From positions 310,001 to 374,000 of the forward strand of contig JANNES010000015.1 in the NCBI GenBank assembly GCA_031378845.1: 64,000 bases of DNA, in the 5' to 3' direction. Below are positions 54,129 through 62,562 of this stretch, piece after piece (within the stretch, counting starts at the first letter, position 1; the number at the start of each line of letters is the position of its first letter). The notes under the pieces were generated by a model. The model searched no databases and was not told where the DNA came from. It worked only from the letters and a program-made list of their open reading frames with translations. The DNA is from JAJNPS01 sp031378845 (GTDB taxonomy: Bacteria; Pseudomonadota; Alphaproteobacteria; Rhodobacterales; Rhodobacteraceae). The position numbers and the translations under genes are program-made.

Positions 54129-54171
54129 ATGGAGGGTCCCGTAGGGGTGCGGGGCCCTCCATTTCTGTTTT
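54129..54171 (+). terminator. Strong plus-strand terminator with no nearby plus-strand gene
   Basis: Stem GGAGGGTCCCG (54131-54141) pairs with CGGGGCCCTCC (54150-54160) over 11 pairs including one wobble, extended by AT/AT outside, loop of 8 nt, then TTTCTGTTTTC. It points rightwards, but the nearest plus-strand stop is 230 nt upstream. No other gene is seen in 53897-54128. Confidence 0.7.
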
Positions 54172-54567
54172 CTAGAACAGCACCAGAATTGCGCCCATGA
54201 TTGTGCAACCGACGATGGCGTTGACGCTGTCGATGGCGGTCAGTGCGGTTTTGCGCATCCCGAACGCGTAGTTCATCGCGACCCAGGGTGTGATGAAGAA
54301 CGCGCCGACCCCAAAGCCCGACAAAACACCTTCGCGCAACGTGTCGATGCCACCCATTTGAAAAACGTGGCGCATCATGCCAGCAACAAGCACCATCGCA
54401 ACAATTCCAATGACAAATGGCATAGCGCCACCATTTTCTATCGGGCGTCCGTTGGCATCGACAGGTATATCGGATGCCGCAATCCAAGGCTTCGACATCG
54501 AAATGTACCAAGCTGAGCTAAAGGCAAAAGCACCGATCGCTGCGGCCAACACATTCAAAATTTCCAT
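54172..54567 (-). CDS. DUF1761 family membrane protein
   Basis: 131-aa protein with four hydrophobic segments (N-terminal NVLAAAIGAFAFSSAWY, then FVIGIVAMVLVAGMM, VGAFFITPWVAMNYA and VGCTIMGAILVLF), the DUF1761 layout. Function unknown. The start at 54567 follows a GAGAGGG site; a longer frame overlapping the EVE gene is rejected. Confidence 0.85.
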   Translation of the reverse strand: MEILNVLAAAIGAFAFSSAWYISMSKPWIAASDIPVDANGRPIENGGAMPFVIGIVAMVLVAGMMRHVFQMGGIDTLREGVLSGFGVGAFFITPWVAMNYAFGMRKTALTAIDSVNAIVGCTIMGAILVLF

Positions 54568-54634
54568 GATCCCTCTCCCGTTTTTTGTCTTGGTCGGGAC
54601 AGAATGCCGCAACCTGCCGGGTTGCTCAAGAAAT

Positions 54635-55054
54635 TCACGGCGTGACCGCACCCATGCCGCAGACGATACGCCATTCTTCTGGGCTCACAGGCTGCACCGA
54701 AAGGCGCGTGTTGTTCACCAGAACCATCGCGTCCAGCCCGGGCTGAACCTTGCATTCGTCCAAAGTGACCGCGCGGGCAAACGGCCGCACCGCCCGAATA
54801 TGGACACAATCCCAGCGCGGATCATCGGTCGTGCTGTCAGGTGCGCTTAGCGCGCTGACCTCGACGATACCCACAACCGCTTTGCCGACGTTGGAATGAT
54901 AAAAGAAGCCCAGATCCCCGATCTGCATCGCGCGCATGTTGTTGCGGGCCTGATAGTTGCGCACGCCATGCCATTCCTCGCCGGCAGCGCCCTTGGCAAC
55001 TTGCTGATCCCAGCTCCATGTGTCGGGCTCGGACTTGAAAAGCCAGTATTTCAT
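54635..55054 (-). CDS. EVE-domain protein
   Basis: 139 aa. MKYWLFKSEPDTWSWDQQ at the N terminus, GVRNYQARNNMRAM and GFFYHSN are diagnostic of the EVE/thymocyte nuclear protein-1 fold, a PUA-like domain that reads modified bases in DNA or RNA. The ATG overlaps the YciI stop (ATGA). Last of the tsaD-gpsA-yciI-EVE string; the terminating DUF1761 gene is on the same strand after 67 nt. Confidence 0.92.
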   Translation of the reverse strand: MKYWLFKSEPDTWSWDQQVAKGAAGEEWHGVRNYQARNNMRAMQIGDLGFFYHSNVGKAVVGIVEVSALSAPDSTTDDPRWDCVHIRAVRPFARAVTLDECKVQPGLDAMVLVNNTRLSVQPVSPEEWRIVCGMGAVTP

Positions 55055-55323
55055 CCCACCACCTTGCGCCATTCGCGGATCACCACGCTGTCAAAAAGCC
55101 CGGCCTTTGCATAGGGGTCCGCTGCAACCCAGGTTTCGGCTTCGGCCAGCGTTGCGACGTTCAGAACGATCAGGCTGCCCGTCATCTGACCCTGAGGATC
55201 CAGAAAGGGGCCTGCCATTTCCACCATGCCCGTCGCTTCGATATGGGCCAGATGCGCCGCGCGGGTGTTCAGCCGGGTTTGCAAGGCCCCGGCTTTGTCG
55301 ATGCAGATCAAGGCGACGCGCAT
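55051..55323 (-). CDS. YciI family protein
   Basis: 90-aa YCII-domain protein (ALICIDKAGALQTRL, HLAHIEATGMVEMAGPF, ADPYAKAGLFDSVVIREW) with a ferredoxin-like fold and a probable His-Asp pair. Function poorly known. It overlaps the EVE gene by 4 nt and follows gpsA after 3 nt. Confidence 0.9.
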   Translation of the reverse strand: MRVALICIDKAGALQTRLNTRAAHLAHIEATGMVEMAGPFLDPQGQMTGSLIVLNVATLAEAETWVAADPYAKAGLFDSVVIREWRKVVG

Positions 55324-55326
55324 TAT

Positions 55327-56286
55327 CTATTCCTGTTTCAGAGGTCGGGACAAAAGGGACTGGATCGCGTCGGCCACGCTGAAAGCATTGTCGAAAAGAT
55401 CTACCAGAACCGATGTGATCGGCATCTCGATACCAGTCTGTGCTGCCAGCTTCGCCGCGGCACGTGCCGTGGCAACACCTTCGACGGTAATCGTCTCATC
55501 GAAGGGTTCGTTACGCCCGAGGGCGAGCCCATATCGGTAATTCCGCGATTGCAGCGAGGTACAGGTCAGCACCAGATCGCCAAATCCGGACAGGCCCATC
55601 AAGGTCTCGGGCCGCGCGCCCAGTGCCACCGCCAGCCTTTGCATCTCGACAAAGCCACGAGTCATCAAGGCTGCGCGGGCACTTTCGCCCATGCCGTCGC
55701 CAATGCAGGCCCCGCACGCAATGGCGATCACGTTTTTCAGCGCACCACCAAGTTCGGCCCCCGTGACATCGGTATTGCGGTAGATTCGCAGCGACGGCAC
55801 CGACAGAATCCGCTGCGCCTCAAGGCCGGCAGCATCGTCATAGCAGGCCAGCGTCAGCGCGGTTGACAGCTGTCGTGCAATGTCGGCGGCAAAACTGGGG
55901 CCTGTGAGGATCATCGGCACCGCTGCGGGGCAAGCTGCGCGGATGACATCGGTCGGTCCTTGCAGGGTTTCCAGATCGATCCCCTTGCAACAGGCGATCA
56001 GGACACGGCCATCCAGCCAAGCCGCATTCTCGTCAACAAACCGGCGCAGGGCTTGCATCGGCATTGCCAAAAGCAGCACTTCGCAGCCAGCCAGTCGGTC
56101 CAGTTCCGACGTGACGAGCACAGCCGGTGGAATTTCAACGCCTGGCAAACGGGCTGATCGGCGGGTGCTGCGCATCTCTTGCATCTGCGCCGCGTTGCGA
56201 CCCCAAAGCATCGCCGGCCGGTCATAAATCCCGTGAACGACCGCCAGCGCCGTTCCAAATGCGCCTGCACCCACAACCCCGATCAT
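55327..56286 (-). CDS. gpsA: NAD(P)H-dependent glycerol-3-phosphate dehydrogenase GpsA
   Basis: 319-aa enzyme making sn-glycerol 3-phosphate for phospholipids from dihydroxyacetone phosphate. N-terminal VGAGAFGTALAV (cofactor), then CKGIDLET, GPSFAADIA and the catalytic Lys in GALKNVIAIACG. Overlaps the tsaD stop by 4 nt. Confidence 0.95.
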   Translation of the reverse strand: MIGVVGAGAFGTALAVVHGIYDRPAMLWGRNAAQMQEMRSTRRSARLPGVEIPPAVLVTSELDRLAGCEVLLLAMPMQALRRFVDENAAWLDGRVLIACCKGIDLETLQGPTDVIRAACPAAVPMILTGPSFAADIARQLSTALTLACYDDAAGLEAQRILSVPSLRIYRNTDVTGAELGGALKNVIAIACGACIGDGMGESARAALMTRGFVEMQRLAVALGARPETLMGLSGFGDLVLTCTSLQSRNYRYGLALGRNEPFDETITVEGVATARAAAKLAAQTGIEMPITSVLVDLFDNAFSVADAIQSLLSRPLKQE

Positions 56287-57374
56287 GCCTTGGCCCCTTT
56301 CTTGCCCGAGCCGATCATTCCGGGCAGCGTCGGGTCAAGTGGCCAGCGCGGCCGTGCCACCAAATCCTGCCCATCGCGCGCCCCGCTGCGAAAAAGCTCA
56401 ATCCCAGCCCACGCGATCATCGCCGCATTGTCTGTACAAAGCGAAAGCGGCGGCGCCAGAAACGCAACACCAGTTGGTGCCGAAACAGTCTCTAGTGCCG
56501 CCCGAATTGTGCCATTTGCCGCAACGCCCCCGGCGACGGCCAAGGCAGGAACCGTTGGGACCACCACCAGATACAGTGCCAACGCTCGGCGCGTCTTTTC
56601 GGCCAGCACGTCTGCGACCGCCGCCTGAAACCCTGCGCAAAGGTCGCGGCGATCTTGTCGCGTGATCCCGCCCTGCGCCGCGACCAATCCATCCCGCGCA
56701 CGCAGGACCGCTGTCTTTAGCCCCGAAAAACTAAGATCACAGCCGGGCCGATCCAACAAAGGCCGTGGAAAGACAAATCGGCGCGGATCCCCGCCCAGCG
56801 CTTCTGCCTCAACAGCGGGCCCGCCCGGCTGCGCAAGCCCGAGGATCTTGGCCGTCTTGTCAAACGCCTCCCCCGGCGCGTCATCGATGGTGCCGCCAAG
56901 ACGCTGGAACCGTGTCGCGCTGTGCACAACGACAAACTGGCAGTGCCCGCCGGAGACCAGCAAAATCAAGTACGGGAACGGCTGCACATCTGTCAGGCGG
57001 GGCGTCAATGCATGGCCCGCAAGATGGTTGATACCGATCAGGGGCAAGTTTGTCGCCGCCGCTAGTCCGCGGGCCAGCATAACGCCTGACAGCACACCGC
57101 CGATAAGCCCCGGACCCGCCGTGACGGCGATGCCGTCAAGATCACAAAGCCTGACCCCCGCCCCGGCCAACGCGCGCTCCACACAATGATCCAGCCGTTC
57201 GGCGTGTGCTCTGGCGGCAATTTCTGGAACAACGCCGCCAAAATCATGGTGCAGCGCGGTTTGCCCTTCGACGATAGAACAAAGGATTTCCGGCCGCATG
57301 GCAGAGCGCACGACGGCCGCCGCACTGTCGTCGCAGCTGGATTCGATGCCTAGAAACGTTAGCGGCCGGGTCAT
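56283..57374 (-). CDS. tsaD: tRNA N6-adenosine threonylcarbamoyltransferase TsaD
   Basis: 363-aa ASKHA-fold enzyme that transfers the threonylcarbamoyl group to A37. GIESSCDDSAAAVV at the N terminus, iron ligands in NHLAGHAL, LLVSGGHCQFV, GEAFDKTAKILGL and AGGVAANGTIR are signatures. The start at 57374 is chosen over a 36-residue longer frame because it begins at the family N terminus. Head of the tsaD-gpsA-yciI-EVE string, divergent to hemD by 45 nt. Confidence 0.95.
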   Translation of the reverse strand: MTRPLTFLGIESSCDDSAAAVVRSAMRPEILCSIVEGQTALHHDFGGVVPEIAARAHAERLDHCVERALAGAGVRLCDLDGIAVTAGPGLIGGVLSGVMLARGLAAATNLPLIGINHLAGHALTPRLTDVQPFPYLILLVSGGHCQFVVVHSATRFQRLGGTIDDAPGEAFDKTAKILGLAQPGGPAVEAEALGGDPRRFVFPRPLLDRPGCDLSFSGLKTAVLRARDGLVAAQGGITRQDRRDLCAGFQAAVADVLAEKTRRALALYLVVVPTVPALAVAGGVAANGTIRAALETVSAPTGVAFLAPPLSLCTDNAAMIAWAGIELFRSGARDGQDLVARPRWPLDPTLPGMIGSGKKGAKA

Positions 57375-57419
57375 GGTGTGCCGTTGCCATAGAGATGCGC
57401 CGGAGGTAACACCGCAAGC

Positions 57420-58163
57420 ATGGCCGCACAATCCCGCCCCTATACCGTGATCCTCACACGACCCGCCGAACAGGGCGCGCACTTTGCCGACCAGCTAAGG
57501 CGAGATATCGGCGCTTCGATACGAGTGATTGAAAGCCCGCTGCTTGTCCCAAAGTATCTGCAGCCGGTCTTGCCAGATGTTCGGTGGTCCGCCGTGATCT
57601 TTACGTCTGTTACGGCGGTTGCCGCGATAGCGCGGCTTGGCGCGGCTGCCCTGGCGCTTCCTCGAAAAGCCTATTGTGTCGGTGACCGGACAGCCGAGGT
57701 GGCACGAAACGCCGGATTTCAAGCGCTTTCCGCAAGAGGCGATGCTGGGTCATTGCGCGCCTGTATTCAAGCAGAACATGAGCCCGGCCCCCTTTTGCAT
57801 CTCAGGGGACAAATATCCTATGGAGACGTCGCAAAAAGCCTCTGTTTGGCAGGAATAGAGACGGTTGACGTGATCATCTACGCGCAGATCGCCCAGCCGT
57901 TTTCGACGGACGCGAAAGCCGCATTTTGGTCCGATTGTCCGGTCATCCTTCCTGTCTTTTCATCTCGGACCGGCCAGATCGTGTCAAAAGAGCTGTCGCT
58001 GATATCCATTTCAGCGCCGATCTTTCTCGTCTCGATCAGCCCGAACGTAAGGGAATCCTTATTCGCCATCAGTGCCGCCGGACGGTTCGTCGCTGAACGA
58101 CCCGACGCCGCTTCGATGTTGATGGCGATCCAAGAGGCGCTGATTGCCGCGCAGGCCGCTTGA
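57420..58163 (+). CDS. hemD: Uroporphyrinogen-III synthase HemD
   Basis: 247 aa. The family is poorly conserved; recognisable here are TRPAEQGAHFADQLR, WSAVIFTSVTAVAAIARLG, YCVGDRTAEVARNAGF and a C-terminal NVRESLFAISAAGRFVAERP. It closes the linear tetrapyrrole to uroporphyrinogen III for heme and bacteriochlorophyll. The following Mic60-like and HemY genes are its standard alphaproteobacterial neighbours, which supports the call. Confidence 0.88.
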   Translation: MAAQSRPYTVILTRPAEQGAHFADQLRRDIGASIRVIESPLLVPKYLQPVLPDVRWSAVIFTSVTAVAAIARLGAAALALPRKAYCVGDRTAEVARNAGFQALSARGDAGSLRACIQAEHEPGPLLHLRGQISYGDVAKSLCLAGIETVDVIIYAQIAQPFSTDAKAAFWSDCPVILPVFSSRTGQIVSKELSLISISAPIFLVSISPNVRESLFAISAAGRFVAERPDAASMLMAIQEALIAAQAA

Positions 58164-58233
58164 AGCTTTGCCTCTGGCAAGAGTAGGCTGGACGAAATGC
58201 CGAAGTCGTATTTTACACGAGGGAATCGTATCC

Positions 58234-59394
58234 ATGGCCAAGCGCGACGATCCCAAAGACCCAAACACCACCGACACAAGCGAAACACCTGACATCGTCG
58301 AAGTGATTCTTGCAGAGCCCGTTGCCGAGTCTGCTCGTGCAACCAGCGCACCGGAACTTGCCTCGATGGATTCGGTTCAACCAAAGAGCCCGACGCGGAA
58401 CGGCGTTTTCTTGCCCGCGCTGTCTGGTGGCGTTATCGCCGCCGGGATTGGTTTTGCGCTTTCACATTTCAATATTCTGGGCCTTGCGCCAGCACCCCAG
58501 GATCTGTTGGATCTGGGCAATCGCCTTTCGGCCACCGAGGCGACATTAAGCAAAACCGATGCTGCGTTCGCTGAACTTCGCGCGACGTCAAGTGCGCCCG
58601 ATCCAGAGGTTTTGAGCCGCATTTCCGCGCTCGAGACCGCCGCAGCGAGGCCTGACCCAGCCGCCGCGCTCGACGCGATGACCGCCCGGCTGGACGCGCT
58701 GGAAACACAGCTTGTAAATGCGCCATCAGGTGGGACCGGTGTCTCTGCTGCCGCTTTTTCGGCCCTGCAAGCAGAAGTGCGCGCCTTCAAATCAGCGGGG
58801 CCCATGGCAGCGGTAGACCTATCGGCGCTCGTTGAAGATACCAACGCGCGGTTGGCTGAAGCCGAAGCAAAGGCCGAAGCGCTAACGTCTGAAGCCGAAA
58901 AGATTGCAACTGAGGCGCGGGCCGCGGCGGCCTTGGGTCAACTCCGCGCAGCGCTTGATACAGGGCAGCCCTATACCGCGCCCCTGGCGATGCTGTCGGG
59001 TTCTGAAGTTCCAGCCACATTATCTGACTACGCACAGACCGGCTTGCCAACTCTGGCAAACCTACAGGCAAGCTTTCCGCAAGCCGCCCGCGCCGCGCTA
59101 GAAGCAGCTTTGCGCGCAAATATGGGGGAAAGCTGGACCGACCGGGTCGCGACCTTCTTGCGTAGTCAGACCGGCGCCCGATCCCTGACGCCGCGAGAAG
59201 GCAGCGATCCTGATGCCATCCTGTCGCGAGCCGAGGCCGCACTGGCAGGTGCCGATCTGGATTCTGCATTGCAAGAGATCGCCACGTTGCCGGCCGACGC
59301 GCGGACCGCCATGGCTGACTGGACAGGTCTGGCGGAACGGCGCCGCGCAGCCGCCCTTGCCATCGACGCACTTGCGGCAAAGAGCGGCGGATAG
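58234..59394 (+). CDS. Mic60/mitofilin-like membrane protein
   Basis: 386 aa. A disordered acidic N terminus, a single membrane helix (VFLPALSGGVIAAGIGFALSH), then a long helical/coiled-coil Ala-Glu-rich region and a C-terminal mitofilin signature (LPTLANLQASFPQAARAALEA). This is the alphaproteobacterial orf52, the ancestor of the mitochondrial crista protein Mic60; in Rhodobacter it shapes intracytoplasmic membranes. Lies between hemD and hemY as in relatives. Confidence 0.88.
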   Translation: MAKRDDPKDPNTTDTSETPDIVEVILAEPVAESARATSAPELASMDSVQPKSPTRNGVFLPALSGGVIAAGIGFALSHFNILGLAPAPQDLLDLGNRLSATEATLSKTDAAFAELRATSSAPDPEVLSRISALETAAARPDPAAALDAMTARLDALETQLVNAPSGGTGVSAAAFSALQAEVRAFKSAGPMAAVDLSALVEDTNARLAEAEAKAEALTSEAEKIATEARAAAALGQLRAALDTGQPYTAPLAMLSGSEVPATLSDYAQTGLPTLANLQASFPQAARAALEAALRANMGESWTDRVATFLRSQTGARSLTPREGSDPDAILSRAEAALAGADLDSALQEIATLPADARTAMADWTGLAERRRAAALAIDALAAKSGG

Positions 59395-59403
59395 GGGGCA
59401 ACG

Positions 59404-60849
59404 ATGATCTGGTCTTTGATACGCGTGCTGCTGTTTATCGCAGCCATCGTGACGCTGGCCTTTGGCGCCGGGGTGCTATTGGACACCGGTGGTGGCATCC
59501 GCATCGCAGCGGGCGGCTATGAGTTTTCGCTTGGGCCGTTGCAGGTCGTCATTGGGTCGCTGATTTTGCTGGCTGTCCTTTGGCTGGTGCTGCGGGCGAC
59601 CGGGCTTTTTGTGGCCGTGTTGCGCTTCCTGAACGGGGACGAAACCGCGATCTCGCGTTTCTTTGACCGCAATCGCGAACGCAAGGGCTATGTCGCGTTG
59701 TCCGAAGGCCTTTTGGCGCTGGCGTCGGGAGAGCATCGGCTGGCTTTGTCGCGTGCGCAAAAAGCGGATCGTTACTTGGCCAGACCGGAGCTGACGACAC
59801 TGTTGATCGCGCAGGCCGCCGAGGCGTCGGGTGACACAACCCGCGCAACCGCAGCCTATAAATCTCTTCTGAGCGACGACAAGACCCGCTTTGTCGCAAT
59901 CCGTGGCCTGATGAAACAAAAGCTTGCTGACGGTGATACGGCAACGGCTCTGAAGCTTGCTGAAAAGGCCTTTGCGCTAAAGCCGCGCCATGGCGAAACG
60001 CAGGATGTCTTGCTGAGACTGCAAGCCGAGCATTCCGATTGGAAAGGCGCAAGAACAACCCTGGGCGCCAAGCTTAAGGCTGGCGCGTTGCCGCGCGATG
60101 TCTATCGTCGAAGAGATGCGATCCTGGCCCTGCAAGAAGCCAAAGTGGTGCTGGACGACAATGCCTCGGTGGAGGCCCGCGAGGCGGCGATTGAGGCCAA
60201 TAGATTGTCGCCCGACCTGATCCCCGCCGCGACGATGGCGTCGCGAAGCTTGACCGCGAAGGGCGACAAGAAAACCGCGACCAAGGTTCTTCGCAAGGCG
60301 TGGGAAGTCCGTCCTCATCCTGACCTGGCAGCGGCCTTTGCCGAAATCGAACCCGAAGAAGCGCCTTTGGCGCGGCTCAAGCGGTTTCGTCCGCTCACAC
60401 AAAGCCAGCCCGCACACGAAGAAACGCGCCTGCTTTTGGCCGAGCTGAATCTGGCTGCGGAGGATTTTCCTGCCGCAAGGCGCGCGTTGGGCGATCTGGT
60501 CGAGACCCATCCCACGCAACGCATTCTGACAATCATGGCGGCCATTACCCGCGGCGAAGGCGGCGATGACGCGGTTGTCCGTGGCTGGCTGACGCGGGCC
60601 TTGACGGCTCCGCGCGGCTCGCAATGGTGCTGCGACAAATGCCAGACCGTCCATAGTGAATGGCACCCCATTTGCGAGAACTGTGGCGGGTTCGATACGC
60701 TTTCTTGGCGTGAGCCGTCTCAGACAAGCGGCCCAAGCGCAACTGGGACAGAGCTTCTGCCCCTGATCGTCGGCCAACCAAAACCGCCTGATCTTCCGAC
60801 CGAAATCGATGTGATCGATATGGAAGCAATCGCACGCTCTGAAAGGTAG
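59404..60849 (+). CDS. hemY: HemY-type TPR protein with C-terminal zinc-ribbon-like domain
   Basis: 481 aa. Two membrane helices at the N terminus (about 5-25 and 48-70), a long TPR-like helical region, then a CxxC-x(n)-CxxC metal site (CCDKCQTVHSEWHPICENCGGFDTLSW) near residue 410, similar to the rubredoxin-like domain of LapB, followed by a flexible Pro-rich tail. Despite the name it is not the protoporphyrinogen oxidase; its role in tetrapyrrole or envelope metabolism is not established. Nine nt after the Mic60-like gene. Confidence 0.85.
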   Translation: MIWSLIRVLLFIAAIVTLAFGAGVLLDTGGGIRIAAGGYEFSLGPLQVVIGSLILLAVLWLVLRATGLFVAVLRFLNGDETAISRFFDRNRERKGYVALSEGLLALASGEHRLALSRAQKADRYLARPELTTLLIAQAAEASGDTTRATAAYKSLLSDDKTRFVAIRGLMKQKLADGDTATALKLAEKAFALKPRHGETQDVLLRLQAEHSDWKGARTTLGAKLKAGALPRDVYRRRDAILALQEAKVVLDDNASVEAREAAIEANRLSPDLIPAATMASRSLTAKGDKKTATKVLRKAWEVRPHPDLAAAFAEIEPEEAPLARLKRFRPLTQSQPAHEETRLLLAELNLAAEDFPAARRALGDLVETHPTQRILTIMAAITRGEGGDDAVVRGWLTRALTAPRGSQWCCDKCQTVHSEWHPICENCGGFDTLSWREPSQTSGPSATGTELLPLIVGQPKPPDLPTEIDVIDMEAIARSER

Positions 60850-60929
60850 GGCACGTCATTGCGCCTGATCGACTTGCACACCGTAGCCAATTGCTTTTGC
60901 CCGCACATTCGAGGTTTCAGGCGAGCGTT

Positions 60930-60953
60930 GCAACACTATTGCTATAGTGTTGC
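60930..60953. repeat. Perfect 10-bp inverted repeat
   Basis: GCAACACTAT (60930-60939) and ATAGTGTTGC (60944-60953) flank a TGCT loop, giving a perfect hairpin or operator. Neither side has a T-run. It lies between the hemY stop and the 3' end of tRNA-Thr, which point towards each other. Confidence 0.7.
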
Positions 60954-60999
60954 GGCCAACGATCTGGCGTCGGAAAGATACGTCCGCATTGGTGAAATA

Positions 61000-61075
61000 T
61001 GGTGCCGATGAAGAGACTCGAACTCCCGACCCACGCATTACGAATGCGTTGCTCTACCAGCTGAGCTACATCGGC
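61000..61075 (-). tRNA. tRNA-Thr (anticodon CGU)
   Basis: Minus-strand cloverleaf: acceptor GCCGATG pairing with CATCGGC, D arm GCTC-GAGC, anticodon stem ACGCA/TGCGT around the loop TTCGTAA (anticodon CGT on the DNA), T arm GGGAG/CTCTT with loop TTCGAGT, discriminator A and an encoded CCA at 61000-61002. Total 76 nt. Reads ACG codons. Confidence 0.95.
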
Positions 61076-61090
61076 ACACCGATGGTGCGT

Positions 61091-61260
61091 TTAAACGTTC
61101 GGGGCGAATCGTGCAAGTGCCCAATCGCCGAAGGCGCGCAGCGTCCGCGTCCCGATCTCGGTCACAGCCTCGTCGGGCACTTCCGTGGCGGCGTTGAACA
61201 ATGCATGCGCAGGATTGTGGACTACTCCCGATTGCTTGGACAGTTTCCGGGGTAAGTTAG
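61091..61260 (-). pseudogene. C-terminal remnant of an unidentified protein
   Basis: A short minus-strand frame without a start reads VVHNPAHALFNAATEVPDEA and ends RAFGDWALARFAPNV before a TAA at 61091. Upstream the frame is closed by a TAG near 61250. It looks like the tail of a real coding sequence cut off by rearrangement next to the tRNA. The parent gene is not identifiable. Confidence 0.35.
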
Positions 61261-61334
61261 GCTACTTTTTGCCCCTGCTGACCGGGTCGGGTTTGTTCGA
61301 TGGTGCGCCGATGGAATACGGCAGGTCTCGGAGG

Positions 61335-61537
61335 TTGAGACGATCCTGAAGCGGGCGATGGTGGCCGCAGGTTACGCGGGCCCACGCGCATGGATTGGGG
61401 GTGCTATCACCCGCGACCCGGACAGCCGCATCAGCATTATCAACGGCGCGCAGCGCAAGGTCATCGGCCACACGGTCCCGAAGATCCGCGCCGCATGCTG
61501 GCTTGCCCCTGCGCGCGACACGGAGCTGCCGCATTGA
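61335..61537 (+). pseudogene. C-terminal remnant or small gene of unknown origin
   Basis: A plus-strand frame reads VSEVETILKRAMVAAGYAGP, then TRDPDSRISIINGAQRKVIG and ends LAPARDTELPH at 61537. An internal ATG at 61358 would give 59 aa, but with no good ribosome binding site. Coding-like composition suggests a leftover of a gene lost from this place. Confidence 0.3.
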
Positions 61538-61547
61538 CGTGCGATGC

Positions 61548-61586
61548 AAAAGTCAGATCGACCGCATAAAAGCCGGTCTGACTTTT
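61548..61586 (-). terminator. Bidirectional terminator after the sugar ABC permease
   Basis: AAAAGTCAGA (61548-61557) pairs perfectly with TCTGACTTTT (61577-61586) around a 19-nt loop, with T-runs on both strands. It stands 17 nt past the permease stop on the minus strand. Confidence 0.75.
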
Positions 61587-61602
61587 CGTTTTCTGCGTGA
61601 TC

Positions 61603-62562
61603 TCAGCGTCGGCTTCCGATCGCCGATATCGCGACCGCCGCGATGACGATCGCTCCGATCAAGATCTCACGGATATAGCTGTCGACGTTCATCTGTGTCA
61701 GCCCATTGTCCAGCACGCCCAGTATCAGCACACCGACAAGCGTCGACAGAACCCGCGGTTCGCCCTCGCGGCCCATTGTCATGCCCAAAAACACCGCCGC
61801 GATCGCATCAAGCATCAAGCCGCTGCCTTGCGTAGGGTTGGCAGAGGCCACGCGGCTGGCATACATCAGCCCCGCAACGGCGGCCCCGATGCCCGTGAGG
61901 GCAAACGCCGACAGGCGCACGCGGCGCACGTTGAGACCCGCCAGATAGGCGGCCTGAATGTTGCCCCCGATCGCATATAGCCTGCGCCCGTAGGTCGTAT
62001 GTTCCAAGGTAACCCAAACCAGAAAAAGGATCACAAGGGCCAGAAGGCTGAGCGATGGCACCAGCAGCCCCTCGAAACCCAGTCCGTCCAGCGGAATCCC
62101 AGACCGGGCAAAACCACCAAACTCAGCCGGGATATCGCGGCCGAATATCGTTTTGCCGTCGCTGATCAAGAAGGCCAGCCCACTGAACATCGTCAACGTG
62201 CCAAGCGTTGCAACAAACGGCAAAATCCCGACATAGGCGACCAGAAACCCGTTGAAGATGCCTCCGGCCATTCCCACGCCCAGCGCAGCGAGAACGCCCG
62301 CCCAGATCGGATAATCCATCGCAAACAGGGCCCCGGCGACGACCCCTGCCAGACTTGCCATCGACCCGACGCTCAGGTCAAAGTCGTTCATCACCATCAC
62401 GATCGTCATCGTGAATGCGGTGATGGCCAACATACTGATCTGCTGCGAGATGTTCAAAAGGTTGCGAGCTGTCAGGAATGTTTCCGGCAACTGAACCGCA
62501 AAAAAGATCACGATCGCAATCAAACCAAACAACGTTCCCGATTGTCGCAACATGTCCCGCAT
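61603..62562 (-). CDS. Sugar ABC transporter permease (RbsC/XylH type)
   Basis: 319-aa inner-membrane protein with about ten hydrophobic segments. The BPD_transp_2 pattern is clear: VMVMNDFDLSVGSMASLAGVV, GGIFNGFLVAYVGILPFVATLGT and YAIGGNIQAAYLAGLNVRRV, as in ribose/xylose permeases. The ATG overlaps the stop of the ATPase gene (TGATG). The sugar is not identifiable from this part; the binding protein must lie beyond the window. Confidence 0.9.
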   Translation of the reverse strand: MRDMLRQSGTLFGLIAIVIFFAVQLPETFLTARNLLNISQQISMLAITAFTMTIVMVMNDFDLSVGSMASLAGVVAGALFAMDYPIWAGVLAALGVGMAGGIFNGFLVAYVGILPFVATLGTLTMFSGLAFLISDGKTIFGRDIPAEFGGFARSGIPLDGLGFEGLLVPSLSLLALVILFLVWVTLEHTTYGRRLYAIGGNIQAAYLAGLNVRRVRLSAFALTGIGAAVAGLMYASRVASANPTQGSGLMLDAIAAVFLGMTMGREGEPRVLSTLVGVLILGVLDNGLTQMNVDSYIREILIGAIVIAAVAISAIGSRR

